Shown: positions 20,304-31,220, counted from the stretch's first letter. The stretch is DNA of 64,000 bases from Simmondsia chinensis (GCA_018398585.1 JAGTTD010000002.1:35456186-35520185); one strand, 5' to 3'. Made by a program: numbers and translations. The notes: generated from the letters alone by a model not told the origin.

Positions 20304-21687
20304 CTACCACTGAGGGTTTTTAGCAGCCTGTGAAATACAGGTGGGTTCCTGGACTTCTACAATAGAGTTGAGGGAAAGGATGTGCTTATACTTACGAATG
20401 CCGTCTTTGAGACGAGTGCGCATAGGGTGACCCTCGGGTGCTGAAGCGGAAGCCACGGGAGCCAGGGTCGAAGCCGTGTTGGTGGGCAACTCAGCCGAGG
20501 GCGGTGAAGGCACGGTGGTGGGTGTCGTGGACACCTGTGCCACCGGCACCATGACCAAGGGGGACGAGGATGCGAGGGTGTGCATATCACGAACACCAGG
20601 TGAGGACACCCAGGGCACTGGTGCCGCGCCCAGGGGCATCGCGGGTGGGGCACCCGACGGTGTGTCCCCGCGCAAGTCAGGTGTGAGGGGTAGGGGAAAA
20701 GGGACCTCAATAAAAGAATTAATGGACGACGTAGTGCAACTTAAGACTAGGTCATTGTATGGAAAAATGTGCTCAACAAAGGAAACATTACGACTAACAT
20801 GTACACGACCCGTAGCAGGATTTAAACAGCGATAGCCCTTATATCGCACAGCATACCCAAGAAACACACAGAGGATGGAGCGTGGGGCTGATTTAAGGGT
20901 GGTATGGGCTGTGGTGCTAGGGTAACATGCACACCCAAAGACCCAAAAAATAGTGTAGTTCGGCGCTTGATTAAAAAGGTTTTCAAAAGCAAAAATGTTA
21001 TGCAAAAGTGGGGTAGGCAATTGGTTGATTATAAAACACGCAGTACAAACAGCGTCGGCCACAAAAAGATATGGTAGTTGCCCCTGAAAAAGAAGAGTTT
21101 GTACTATTTCACTTAAATATTGATGCTTACGTTTTTCCACCCCATTTTGTTGTGGAGGATCAGGACAGGAAAGACGAAAATGTATTCCAAATTTTCTATA
21201 GAGCGCGGCCATGAATTTGTAATCAAATTCATGACCCCCCATCACTTTGAAAAGATTTGATAGTGATGTTAAACTGATTTTCATCCAAAGTTTTAAAGTC
21301 AGAAAAAATGGAGTGCACTTCATCTTTTTGTTGCATCGGAAAGAGCCAAGCGAAGTGAGAATAATCATTAATGAAAAGCACATAGTAACGTAAATCAGAA
21401 TTAGACTTAACAGGTGATTGCCAAACTTCCAAATGCATTAATTGCAAAGGTGCAGTAGTAGTATGCATAACATGAGCAAGAGGTAAACGACGTGACTTGC
21501 CCAAACAACAGGCCTGACAATGTTTAATAGAACTAGAACCTGAACTAGAAAGAATTAGAGAACGACTGCGTAAAGTATCAAAAACAGAATGACCTAAATG
21601 TCCTAAGCGCCGGTGCCATAAGTCTGCAGGAGCAATCTGCGCAACAAGGCCTGTGAGGTGAGATGAGAAGCCATAAAGTGGTCCAAT
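20304..21687 (-). pseudogene. copia A integrase
   Basis: Reading on the minus strand from 21687: pre-integrase HHCC domain with GPLYGFSSHLTG, LWHRRLGHLGHS and CQACCLGKSRRLP, then the core with YVLFINDYSHFAWLFP (first acidic residue), SFQSDGGS (second), and QQNGVEKRKHQYL (the E of DDE). The C-terminal part has APRSILCVFLGYAVRYKGYRC, followed by a proline/alanine-rich linker to RT. The start at 21687 is set by the junction with the nested chromovirus fragment. One frameshift separates the core pieces near 21230. Confidence 0.86.
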
Positions 21688-22688
21688 GTTTAATGAATGA
21701 TATGTTTAAACCCTATCCTAGGAAGTTTATTTTGGTGTTCTTTGATGATGTACTTATATATAGTTCATCTTGCTCTTTGCATTTAGAGCATTTGCATACG
21801 GTTTTAGGATTACTTAGGGCTCATAAGCTTTATGCTAAATTGTCAAAGCGTTCTTTTGGGACAAAGTCCATTGAGTATCTAGGCCACTTGATCTCTAAGG
21901 ATGGAGTCCCTATCGATCCATCCAAGATTGAAGCAATGAAGAACTGGCCAATACCTAAGAACCTTAAGTATTTAAGAGGCTTTCTAGGATTAACTGGGTA
22001 CTATTTTAAGTTCATTCCAGGCTATGGTTTAATTGCAAAACCCTTAAGCAATCTATTAAAGAAAAAATCGTTTTTATGGAATGAACAAGGCACTGAATCA
22101 TTTAAAACTCTTAAGGAAGAAATGTGTAATGCACCTGTACTTAGGTTACCTAACTTTAGCAAACTATTTATTTTAGAAACGGATGCTAGCAATGATGGTA
22201 TAGGGGCTGTCCTTATGCAAGAGGGACAACCCATTGCCTATCTTAGTAAACCATTCAAGCCTAGAGAACAAGGTCTTTCCATCTATGAGAAGGAGTACCT
22301 TGCTATACTCATGGCTATAACTAAATGGAGGCATTACTTGGAAGGACAATACTTCCTTATCAAAACTGATTATGAGGCCTTAAAACACCGATTAGAACAA
22401 AGAATTTCCAGACCCCTACAAAAGCAAGGCCTTAGTAAATTGATGGGCTTACACTATGGTATAATGTATAGGAAAGGAATTAAAAATAGAGTTGCAGATG
22501 CACTGTCAAGACTTAGTTCTGCAGCAAACCAATTACGTCCTGCAACAAGCAATTTGAGTCCTGCAGTAAGCAATTTGTGTCCTGTAGCAAGCAGCTTGAA
22601 TTCTGCAGAAAACTATGTGTGTGCTGCAGAATTAAATGCAGTATCTGTTATTGTACCTCTTTGGGTACAAGAAGTGGAAAAAAGCTAA
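21688..22688 (+). pseudogene. chromovirus reverse transcriptase (C-terminal) and RNase H
   Basis: The frame opens with the RT active site FFDDVLIYS, then EYLGHLISKDGVPIDPSKIEAM, LRGFLGLTGYYFKFIPGYG, and RNase H from FILETDASNDGIGAVLMQEGQPIAYLS through KEYLAILMAITKWRHYL and GIKNRVADALSRL. It ends with a serine/asparagine-rich repeat tail in which the words ATSNLSPAVSNLCPVASSL recur, and TAA at 22688. Conserved residues including the RNase H aspartates are present. It lacks everything N-terminal of the palm. Confidence 0.88.
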
Positions 22689-22706
22689 AAATGAGATGTA
22701 GAAGTC

Positions 22707-24037
22707 ATGGAAATAATGAGAAAATTAAGTGTAGATAAAAATTCATGTCCAAAGTATACCCTTGAAGGTGGTATTTTGCGTTACAAGGGCAAGTTAATTA
22801 TAGGAACTCATGGTGATTTGCATACTAAGCTACTTGAAAATGTGCATAATCATGCCTTAGGTGGTCATTCTAGTACGACTGCTACTTATAAAAGGGCTAA
22901 ACAATCATTCTATTGGAAGGATATAAAGCAATTTGTCCATAAATTTGTACTTGAGTGTGATGTTTGCCAACGTAATAAAAATGCACATGTTAGGATGCCC
23001 GGGTTGTTGCAACCCCTTCCTATTCCATCTAGACCTTGATCCCATATTTGTATGGATTTTATTGAGGGACTTCCCAAGTCTAATGGTAGGGATGTGATTT
23101 TGGTTATTATCGATAGATTTACTAATATGCTCACTTTATTGCATTGTCTCACCCCTTTACCGCATCTACCATAGCAAAAATATATATGGAACATGTTTTT
23201 AAGCTTCATGGTATGCCTAAAAGCATTGTATTAAATCGGGATAGATTGTTTATAAGTAATTTTTGGAAGAAAATATTCCGTTTGTTTGGTACGAGCTTAG
23301 ATTTGAGTTCTAGTTATCACCCACAAGCCGACGGTCAATCAGAAAGATTGAACCAATGCTTGAAACAATATCTTCATTGTATGACATCATCCATGCCACA
23401 TAAGTGGTTTAATTGGCTACACTTGGCTGAATTTTGGTACAACACATCTCACCATTCTTCACTCAAGTGTACCCCTTTCTATGCATTATATGGTTATGAT
23501 GCACATTCTTTAGACTTAATAGACTCAATGGAAACCTCTAATGCTGCAATATCTGAATTTTTCAAGGAAAGGACATTGATTTCAGCCAAACTCAAGAGAA
23601 ATTTGGAGCTCGCACAGTCTCTGATGAAGCAAAATGAAGATAGAAAGCATACCGAGTGAGAATTCAAGGTCGGAGATCAAGTTTACCTCAAACTCTAGCC
23701 ATATCGGCAATCCACTGCAGCTATCCGCAGCAATGTGAAGCTAGCTGCAAGGTTTTTTGGGCCTTATCAGGTTCTGGCTAAAATTGGACAAGTTGCCTAC
23801 AAGCTCAAGTTACCGGGGGATTATCTCATACATCCGATTTTCCATGTTTTGCAACTTAAACCACAAATTGGGGCTGAAATTCCAGTCTCAAATGAACCTC
23901 CACTCACCAACAAGGATGGAGAAATATTGATTGAACCGAAAGCAATTCTCGATCGAAGACTAATTAAGCGGGATAACCGAGCCGTTCCTCAAGCCTCGGT
24001 CAAATGGATGAACCTTAGCCAAGAGGAGTCTACTTAG
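22707..24037 (+). pseudogene. chromovirus integrase with chromodomain-like C-terminus
   Basis: 22707-23039 carries the HHCC zinc domain (HNHALGGHSS, CDVCQRNK). The core starts after a stop at 23038 (MDFIEGLPKSNGRDVILVIIDRF) and continues with a frameshift to 23144-23659, where ADGQSERLNQ holds the catalytic glutamate; the usual SDRD appears as LNRDR. 23735-24037 has the C-terminal GPYQVLAKIGQVAYKLKLP, HPIFHVLQLKP and a final AVPQASVKWMNLSQEEST, which looks like a chromodomain core. Chromodomains steer integration toward histone-marked heterochromatin. Confidence 0.85.
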
Positions 24038-24110
24038 GAGGAGTTTTCATTTTTACAAAGTCAATTCCCTACTTTAATCCTTGAGGACAAGGATTTCCTT
24101 TTTTTTGGGG

Positions 24111-24528
24111 GGTCGTCGGGTCTAATTTCTCAGTTGATAAAGTGAGTAAGAATTAATAGAACTAACAATTTAATCTATCCAATTTGCCAAAAAAATGAAT
24201 TTAAAAATTAAAACACCTAACTAATTTTTAAAATGGCATTTTGGCGGGAAAATTGGTTAATAATCGTTGGGGTTGCTGCTTGTTGGCGCTTCTTTGGGCT
24301 GCTGCAGCTAGTTAAGTTCAAATTTTAAAGATTTTTGCTTTTTCTTGTTTTTACCCTTCTTCCCTTATTTCCTATGTCTATATTAGGATGAGGGTCTCGT
24401 TGTGCAAGTAACTTTTGATGATTAATACAGTTCAATTACAATTTTCTCCCAATTCTCTCAAACTCTCTCTTTCTCCCTTACTTTTTTCTTAATTCTACTT
24501 CTCCCTAACTCTCTCTTCTCTTTCTCTT
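24111..24528 (+). repeat. Probable 3' LTR of the chromovirus fragment
   Basis: It follows a typical gypsy end: TTGAGGACAAGGATTTCC and a TTTGGGGGG polypurine tract at about 24081-24109. The sequence then runs GTCGGGTCTAATTTCTCAG into a CT-rich end (CTCTCTTTCTCCC repeats at about 24455-24525). The LTR start would normally be TG; the observed base pair is TC or GT, so the exact boundary is uncertain. No second LTR exists for comparison. Confidence 0.55.
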
Positions 24529-24866
24529 CCTAGGGGCATTCCCGTAGCCTTGTCCTTGACACAAAAGGAGGACGAGTCAAATTTAATACTACAGTTGTTG
24601 TAACGACACAATTGTCAAATCGAAAGGAGATTATAAGTAAGTCCAGGAACAAGAAGTACTTTAGAAAGAGTTAAATCGCGTGAAGGAGCATGCAGTTTTG
24701 AAGTGCCAACATGTGTAACAGGTAATAGAGATTCATTGCCAACCTGAATAGATTGAAAACCAAAGTAAGGACAAACATTTTGCAAAATACCTAGGTTTGG
24801 TGTCATATGGTTAGAAGCACCAGAGTTGGGGTACCAAGTAGGATCAGCAGAATCTGTTATCGACAT
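24529..24866 (-). pseudogene. copia A protease
   Basis: The peptide WYPNSGASNHMTPN contains the position of the copia protease catalytic triad, which reads N-S-G instead of D-S-G, so the catalytic aspartate has been substituted. It continues VGNESLLPVTHVGTSKL and VLLVPGLTYNLLSI, then after a TGA QLCRYNNCSIKFDSSSF and DKATGMPLGR, ending at the chromovirus junction. The order PR then pre-integrase is normal for copia elements. Confidence 0.85.
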
Positions 24867-26143
24867 GGCAGACAGTGAGTGGGAGAGGTCAGTATTGACA
24901 TAGCGGTGTGGGCAAAGGGAGGCTGCATGATTGGCTTGATGGCAAATCTGATAGACAAGAGGCCCGGGACCAAGGATACCTTCATGAGGCGGACGCGGAG
25001 GAGGACCTGTGTTCCGGACTTACGGTTGTTGTGCCAGCAATGCTTGACTGTAAGGGCATTGACCCAGCCCTGAGTTTGGTTGATCGTATGTACCACCATG
25101 ACCTCCTTGACCTCCTTGACGGTTGGAGTTATACCCACGACTCTTGCGCCCACGCCCACCATGACCCCGATTCTGACCCGAGGTGTCAGGCACATGTCCC
25201 TCGGCAGCGGGGGCATGCGCATGTTCATGGGAACCAGCATGGATGGGGACAAAGCAGCTTCTTCATCTAAGAGGGCCATCTTGAGTCATTCAATTAGGAG
25301 ATCACAGGAAGACTGACGAGTAAAGGTGTTAAAAGCAGCATACTTCGGCAGGAGACCAAAAAGAGCATAGTACATCGATTCTCGATTAGAGACCGGGGAT
25401 TCAATGGCAGCCAGGTCATCAGCAATTGTTTTGAGTTCAGTAAGATAAGCGGTCATAGTTTTGTTATCTTTATGCAAAGTAATCAATTAGGATCGGAGGT
25501 CAAATTCCTTGGCAAGGGAGTGGTCCCTAAAGCATTTGGCCAGGGCATCTCACATAGCTTTGGACGTGGGGTGGAGAATAACATCACTGAGAACCGACCG
25601 GGCAAGAGATGCATAGAGACAAGCCCTAATGCTTTGGTCAACACAAGACCAGGTTTGAAAATCAGGATTAGAAATAAAGATACCTGTTGGTGTTTGAATT
25701 TGAGAGGGAGGGCAAGGGAGAGTACCATCAACAAAACCCATGAGACGATGGACGCGCAGTAACATAGAAACTTGTTCTCTCCAAGCTGTATAATCAGTAG
25801 GGTTTTCTAGTTTGACAATTATGAGGCTCGTAATAGAGGATGTGGGAAGTGGATTTACAGGAGGAGCGAGCGGCCGGTAAGACGACCCAGGGAGAGGAGT
25901 AGGAATACTATATTGAGAGCTAGAGTAACCTAGTTGAAAAGGAGGAAGGGAGGTACCAATGTTCAACATCGAGAAGAGGGGTCCCAACATGGGGGAAGGC
26001 TCGAGCCCAAGGGTGGGCGGCTGCGGAACAATGGTGTTGGTGGTGGTTTTGGTGACGTCGGGCATGGGTGACGAGAGGGAGGGAGACAGCGGCTGGGTGA
26101 GGGACGACGGGGGGTTGGGATTGGCTGCCATAACTTCGATCAA
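24867..26143 (-). pseudogene. copia A gag
   Basis: From 26143: a proline/serine-rich N-terminus, then KLENPTDYTAWREQVSMLLRVHRLMGFVDGT, the conserved start of the copia gag (UBN2/DUF4219-like) domain, and QSIRACLYASLARSVLSDV. A frame change leads to 25486-25286 with MTAYLTELKTIADDLAAI and YYALFGLLPKYAAFNTF. The segment 25279-24867 is a glycine/proline-rich region with no clear CCHC knuckle. A 25-bp poly(T) at 26316-26340 (poly(A) on the element strand) lies in the leader. Confidence 0.82.
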
Positions 26144-26345
26144 CCGAGAATATTACACTATGGACCTTGTGTAGCCACCACAAGAGAGAGAAAACCCACG
26201 TACCGGAGAGGAGAAGGGGAGCAGCGCCAGAGACGGTGGTGCGACGCTGTGATAGGGGCAGTGCTGTGCAATTTAGGGCATGAGAGAGGGCACGGCACCA
26301 TGGGTAGGGTTTAGATTTTTTTTTTTTTTTTTTTTTTTTTGGTCT

Positions 26346-26527
26346 GCTTTGATACCATGTGAAAGGATAGTTTAGGGAAGCATACCCAATAGGGTTGCTG
26401 AGGCATGTATATGTAATAATATGAATATAGAAGGAATAAGTAAGCCCTTAGGTTGATAAATATATGGATAAATACAGATCAGGGATATATCCTAACAGAT
26501 ATTATCCTAAGGGATATTATCCTAATA
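26346..26527 (-). repeat. 5' LTR and primer-binding site of copia A
   Basis: LTR 26358-26527; primer site 26346-26357 directly adjacent (TGGTATCAAAGC on the element strand, one base off TGGTATCAGAGC). LTR bounds follow from the TGGAA target duplication and the comparison with 18639-18797. Confidence 0.88.
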
Positions 26528-26977
26528 TGGAAAACTCTCCCTCAACTAGAGAAAAAAATCACAACCTAGTCCGGTATAAAACTTTACTATAAACTATAAA
26601 ATTACAATCTTTAATGATATGAGCTAAAATAGGATCAGGGGTATTAATACAAATATTCCCGGGTCCAATTCTGAGGTCGCTTAGATATTTGCCATGTGTT
26701 TCGATGAGTTGGTATGTTTATCCATTTCACTTAGTTTTTGTTATAAATAAAGGGTAGGTTTATGTTGAGAATTGTGTTGATGTTTAGCTCTATTTCTTCC
26801 CCTAGTTCATCTATATCTTTCCCTTCCATCTATGTCTCCTCCCCTTTCTTTACTATTAATATATTACTATTTTTATGTTTTTATGCTCGAATATCCTTAT
26901 CCAATTATGTATCGTATCATTTAATTATAGCTAAAACTCAATACATCAACCTCACTACTTTTTACCTCTTAATTTTG

Positions 26978-28649
26978 AGTTTTTTACCTCAATGGCACAG
27001 TTTCAAAAAAAAAAAAAAAAAAAAAAAAAAACCAAAATAGTACGGTTCAAAAAATATTTACCAAAATGGAACAGTTTACTGTAGCTACTTCAACGTATCC
27101 CGTTTAAAATGGTGTATGACCTGGGCATGAACAACGTTAGCCGTTACAAACAACATACGACCAAACTTTTATGTCATACGATGTTTGTAATGGCGTATGA
27201 ATAGTTAATTCTTTTTTTTTACGGAAGCACTACTAATTTGTATTTTTAAAAGTATTGCATTAAAATTATTTTACATAAATAATTTAAAATTTTAACTAAG
27301 AATAAAAAATGACAAATAGAAAACAAAGCCAAAGATTGCCTTATAGCTATTTGCATCCTTTGGCATCCGAAAATCTTCTTTACTAAGAATTTTTTTTTTT
27401 TTCTCTGGCATTATTCTTTCTTCCTTGTCTAAGAAATTTTTTTTTTCTCTGGCATTATTCTTTCTTCCTTGTTTAGTTAGAAAATGTGACAAAGATAATG
27501 TTGCTCACCGAAAAGTAGAGCAAAATTGTTCAACTAAGCTGTATGATCAATTCTGCGGAAAATTTATGGCTAATTTTATAACACCAAAGTTCCAAAATTT
27601 AGGAAAAGAATGAAATTGTATCTTCTTACCGATAACACACCGGTATTTTGACTATTCATTTTTTCAAAAGTATCCACATCATATTGTGATACTTTTGTTT
27701 GTATCATTCTTTATACTTAAAAAGAGCATATAAGGCAATTTGTCGTAGAGCTTATAGCTATGCCTGAAGGGAGCCATTGGAGCATTGGAAATGTACGTTG
27801 CTTTCTATTTACTATATTTAATATAGTGAACAATAATAATAATATATATAGGTCATGTCATTATTCAGGTACTCGTTAAATTTTTGTTGAACCAATATTA
27901 TATACATGAAATTATGTATTACTTTTTGGATGAAATCATAAATGGTGAAAGGTTTCAAAAATAATGTTATACACAATAAGGGCAACATACTTTGTAAAAA
28001 CAACCAAGAAGAAAAATATTATTTAGAAAAGGACCAGGAAAGGTATCAACAATTTATAAGTGACCAGGACAATTACTCGAAAAAATAACATGACAACCAA
28101 AAAGAATATGTGGTAAATAATGTGCCAATTAAAAAGATGGCACATGCAATGTTATGATGAAGTTAATATAGGAACATACCTAGTGCCTCAAGGGCTCCCG
28201 CCTATGCAGGGTCTGGGGGGACGGATATACGCAGCCCTCCCCCTTCAGGGTGTTGAAGAGAGGTTGTTTCCGAGTGCCCCCAACTTGAGAGTAAGGACTC
28301 CCAGGAGGTCACCCATCCTGATACTATTCTCCCCCATCCTGATAAAGCTAATATACTTTTTAAAAAAATTTAAAAAATTATTGAAATTTTAAATTATTTA
28401 TGTAAAATAGTTTTAATGTAATAATTTTTAAAATACAAATTAGCTGTGCTTCTATAAAAAATATATATATATATATATTGTTCATACGCCATTTGTAACA
28501 GCATATGACAGTAAAATTGTGGTCGTACACTGTTTTAAACGGCGTACGTTGAAAAAGTTACAGTAAACTGCGCCATTTTGGTAAATATTTTTTGAACCAT
28601 GCCATTTTTATAATTTTTTTTTAAACCGTACCATTAAGATAAAAACCTG
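26978..28649. mobile_element. Long-TIR (Mutator-like) non-autonomous element, 1.67 kb, 10-bp target duplication
   Basis: The terminal ~320 bp (26978-27305 and 28331-28649) are inverted repeats at roughly 75-80% identity. Shared blocks include ATGGTACGGTT-like, CAAAAAATATTTACCAAAATGG, CAGTTTACTGTA and ACATAAATAATTTAAAATTT. Exact direct repeats CTTAATTTTG flank it (26968-26977; 28650-28659). Long TIRs plus a 9-10 bp duplication indicate a Mutator-like element. The interior has no transposase; it contains a duplicated TTCTCTGGCATTATTCTTTC segment (27401-27475). A SINE lies next to the right TIR. Confidence 0.75.
28178..28331 (-). mobile_element. 5S/Au-like SINE, 5'-truncated (copy C)
   Basis: On the minus strand: the end of the 5S-derived head (AGTATCAGGATGGGTGACCTCC), GGGAGTCCTTACTCTCAAG, GGAAACAACCTCTCTTC, GGGCTGCGTATATCC, CCCAGACCCTGC, GGCGGGAGCCCTTGAGGCAC. 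The head begins in the middle of 5S, so it is truncated. It sits just inside the right TIR of the Mutator-like element. Confidence 0.75.
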
Positions 28650-29114
28650 CTTAATTTTGTTTCTCTTTTCGTCTTCCTTCTCTACCCATCTAGGAATAAC
28701 CTCCCTCTCTTTTTTGAACCTTTACTACTTTAGGGTCAAGGAAACCCCATTATTTTTTTTTCCTTTTCTTTTTCTTATTTTTTTTTTCTAATTTTCGTTT
28801 TCTTTTCTTTTTCAGTTTTTCTTTCATTTAGTAAAATAAAATTGGATTGAATATTAAAAAAGTATTGAACTATACCCCAAAAAAAGTTTTTGGTATTTAA
28901 ATCTTCAATGGTATAAAAAAGCATTGAATATATGTGCAAAAATTAATTTGAATTTGAACCACCATACAAGAATTAATTTAACATTATACAATTGGGGGGA
29001 ATAAATTTAATATTCTAGTTATATATTTAATATGTATAATTCATTTTTTGACAATTACATATATATTTTACTATATATATTGTATAATTAAATTAGATTT
29101 ACTTAATTAAAATT

Positions 29115-29406
29115 ACCAAAGAGGGCACCAACACGCCGTCACCGGAACCCATTAGAACTCCGAAGTTAAGCGTGCTTGGACGAGAGTAGTATCAGGATGG
29201 GTGATCTCCTGGGAAGTCCTCACCCTCAGGTTGGGGGCACTAGGAAACAGCCTCTCTTCATGTTAACACCTTGAATGGGGAAGGCTGCATACATCTGCCC
29301 CCCCCAGACCCTGCGTAGGTGGGAGCCCTTGAGGCACTGGGAAATAGCCTCTCTTTAGGTTAACACCTTAAAGGGGGAAGGCCGCATACCTCCGCCCCCC
29401 CAGACT
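29115..29406 (+). mobile_element. 5S/Au-like SINE with duplicated tail (copy B)
   Basis: The head matches copy A (CCAAAGAGGGCACCAACACG, then the 5S part at about 29141-29220 with GAAGTTAAGCGTGCTTGG and GGATGGGTGATCTCCTGGG). The body runs to GAGGCACTGGG at 29341. Immediately after, 29342-29406 repeats the body segment 29246-29310 (AAATAGCCTCTCT, GGGGGAAGGC, CCCAGAC), so the 3' half is duplicated. Confidence 0.82.
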
Positions 29407-29519
29407 GGTAAACTTAATTTAGTTCTTGTACAAGTTAGTTTTTTTTTTTTTTTAATCGTACAAGTTTAGTTCTTGTACAAGTTAATAACATATCTTTTAA
29501 TTGTTTGATCGCATTTTTT

Positions 29520-29980
29520 AGCCTAATTAAACCCCATTATGACTCGACCGGTAAACAAATTTTCACCATATTGACCTTAATTTTACTCTAAAACTACAAG
29601 TAAAAGTAGGCTAATTAAAATTAATTTAGCCTAATTAAACTCACTAGCAACCTGGCCGTTAAAAAAACTTTCATCATTTTGACGTCAATTTTTGCTATTG
29701 ATCTACAAGTAAAATTAGGCTAATTAAAAACTAATTTAGTATAATTAAACTTACTCATGACCAGACCGTTGAAAACATTTTTATGACACTGAACTTAATT
29801 TTAGTATAGGATTACGAGTAAAATTAGGCTAATTAAAAATTAATTTAGCCTAATTAAGTTTACTTATTATCCGACCGCTAAAAAAATTTTCACAGCATTG
29901 ATCTTAATTTTGCTGTAGGACTACAAGTAAAATTTGGTTAATTAAAAAATAATTTAGCCTAATTTACTTTGTCCTACTAT
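29520..29980. repeat. Tandem array, ~110-bp unit, ~4 copies
   Basis: TTAGCCTAATTAA-type blocks recur at about 29519, 29626, 29737, 29846 and 29956. Each unit has (G)ACCNGACCGTTAAAAA, a TTTTCA..AT motif, a TTAATTTTNCT segment and ACAAGTAAAATTAGGCTAATTAAAA. Units differ by many substitutions, so the array is old. It forms the loop of the foldback element. Confidence 0.8.
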
Positions 29981-30215
29981 AAAATGAACGCTAAGGTGGT
30001 GTTAAAATTTTTTTGTGATCGGGTCACAAATGGATTTAATTAGGTTTAATGGTGGGTTTGCTTTGGGTTCCGCATCTAATGTAACCAAATGATTAAAAGA
30101 TATGTTATTAACTTGTACGAATACTAAACTGATACAATGAAAATAAAAGAATTAAATTGACCCATTAGTTGAAGCACAAGAATATTTTACGTAGATAAAC
30201 CTAATCTAATTATAC

Positions 30216-30365
30216 AATACAACAACAACAACAATCCCAGTGCCTCAAAGGGCTCCCGCATAAGCAAGGTCGGGGGGGGGGGGGATAGATGTATGTAGTC
30301 TTCCTACTTCCAGGAGCTACCCTGAAGGGAGGCTGTTTCCGAGGACCCCAACCTGAGACTAAGGG
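30216..30365 (-). mobile_element. Au-like SINE body with (TTG)n tail, head lost (copy D)
   Basis: On the minus strand: CTCAGGTTGGGGTCC, GGAAACAGCCTCCCTTCAGGG, a C-rich run, GCGGGAGCCCTTTGAGGCACTGGG, followed by a TTGTTGTTGTTGTTG tail (30219-30234). TTG-repeat tails are typical of plant SINEs and show that the element ends at GCACTGGG-A-(TTG)n. The 5S part is absent; the truncation is at the head/body junction. Confidence 0.8.
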
Positions 30366-30739
30366 ATCAAATGCACTTAGTTATTAAAAAAATAGATTAT
30401 AGATATTAAGTACACATCTATAATGCTTAATTTATTCCCTTTAATTGTATAAGTCCAAATTAATTCATATATGGTAGTTCAATTCCAAATTAATTCCTAC
30501 TTGGGCATTCAATGCTTTTCCTACACCATTGAAGAGCTAAATACAAAAAAATATTCTTTTGGGGTATGGTTCAATATCTTTTTAATATTTTTTCAATAAA
30601 ATAAGACTAAACAAAAATATAGGTTGGACCCAACTGTATTTATATAAAAAATATTTCGATATTTGTTTAGTCATAGTTGAATATATTTGAATTTCATGCC
30701 TCTCAATTGAATGGAAGCCCAAGGCTTACGCTCAGGTAT

Positions 30740-31086
30740 TGTAAAATATAGTACACTAAATTGTATTTTTGTATATAGTTGTGATTTATAAATCTGTTAA
30801 TTTAGGTTCGGATCAAATTTGATAAATTAGGTTAGTTAGGATTTATTTTTCCATATTTTATTTTCCTTATTTTTCTTTTCCTTTTCTCGACTAGGATTAT
30901 GCCTTTATAAAGAATCCTGTTAGGGTTAGGTGATAACAGGTTCAATTTTTCTCTTCCTCAGCCTCATTCTTGTTGTTCTCAACATAAGTTCTTTGTATTC
31001 ATCACATTCATAGAGAATCAACGCAAGTACTCACTTGTCTTTGCGTTGTATAAAACGTTCAAGGTTTTCTAACATGGTATCAGAGC
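30740..31086 (+). repeat. 5' LTR and primer-binding site of copia B
   Basis: LTR 30740-31074. It contains ATTATGCCTTTATAAAG (TATA-type promoter, about 30898-30914) and a CTTTTCC-rich tract before it. TGGTATCAGAGC at 31075-31086 is complementary to the 3' end of initiator tRNA-Met. Confidence 0.92.
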
Positions 31087-31220
31087 ATAAAATGCTTGCT
31101 TTCTTTCTGCACTATTGAGTTTATGCCTGATACTCTTGCACACAGTCATAGGTTTTGGGCCTGTGTGCTTTAAGTCTTTCTTATTAAAGTGATTGACATG
31201 TCTTTCATGACCTTTGTTCA

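Larger units (their letters stand above)
21688..24528 (+). mobile_element. Chromovirus-type Ty3/gypsy fragment nested in copia A
   Basis: It begins abruptly inside RT (CLMNDMFKPYPRKFILVFF) and ends in a probable 3' LTR (from about 24111). Flanking copia peptides join across it: GMPLGR on the right (about 24535) and GPLYGFSSHL on the left (about 21685), so both junctions are placed by coding continuity. There is no 5' LTR, gag or protease, and no clear target duplication, so the 5' half was lost by deletion or the piece arrived by non-retroviral recombination. Confidence 0.85.
18639..26527 (-). mobile_element. Ty1/copia LTR retrotransposon A, 7.9 kb including a nested insert
   Basis: LTRs of 159 bp (18639-18797) and 170 bp (26358-26527) flank gag-PR-INT-RT-RNase H on the minus strand. 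The element is bounded by an exact 5-bp duplication TGGAA at 18634-18638 and 26528-26532. The primer site next to the 5' LTR reads TGGTATCAAAGC on the minus strand, the initiator-Met type of plant copia elements. About 2.84 kb of a chromovirus (21688-24528) is inserted between protease and integrase. Very short LTRs fit small copia lineages such as Ale-like, but the lineage is not proven. Confidence 0.92.
28830..30620. mobile_element. Large imperfect palindrome / foldback element, ~1.8 kb, with a SINE in each arm
   Basis: The left arm (28830-29060) and the right arm (about 30385-30615) are inverted copies; both contain a TTGAACTATACCCCAAAA-like block, TCTTCAATGGT, AGCATTGAAT and GAATTAATTT. 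A second inverted pair nests inside: GTACAAGTTAATAACATATC at about 29476 and its complement at about 30095. Between them lies a tandem array. SINEs occupy 29115-29406 (plus) and 30216-30365 (minus). No coding capacity or clear target duplication was seen, so the outer edges are approximate. Confidence 0.65.

Noticed and set aside
20357..20835. Plus- and minus-strand Arg/Gly/Pro-rich frames near 20357-20835
   Set aside because: Shadows of the proline/alanine-rich linker of copia A integrase-RT in other frames.
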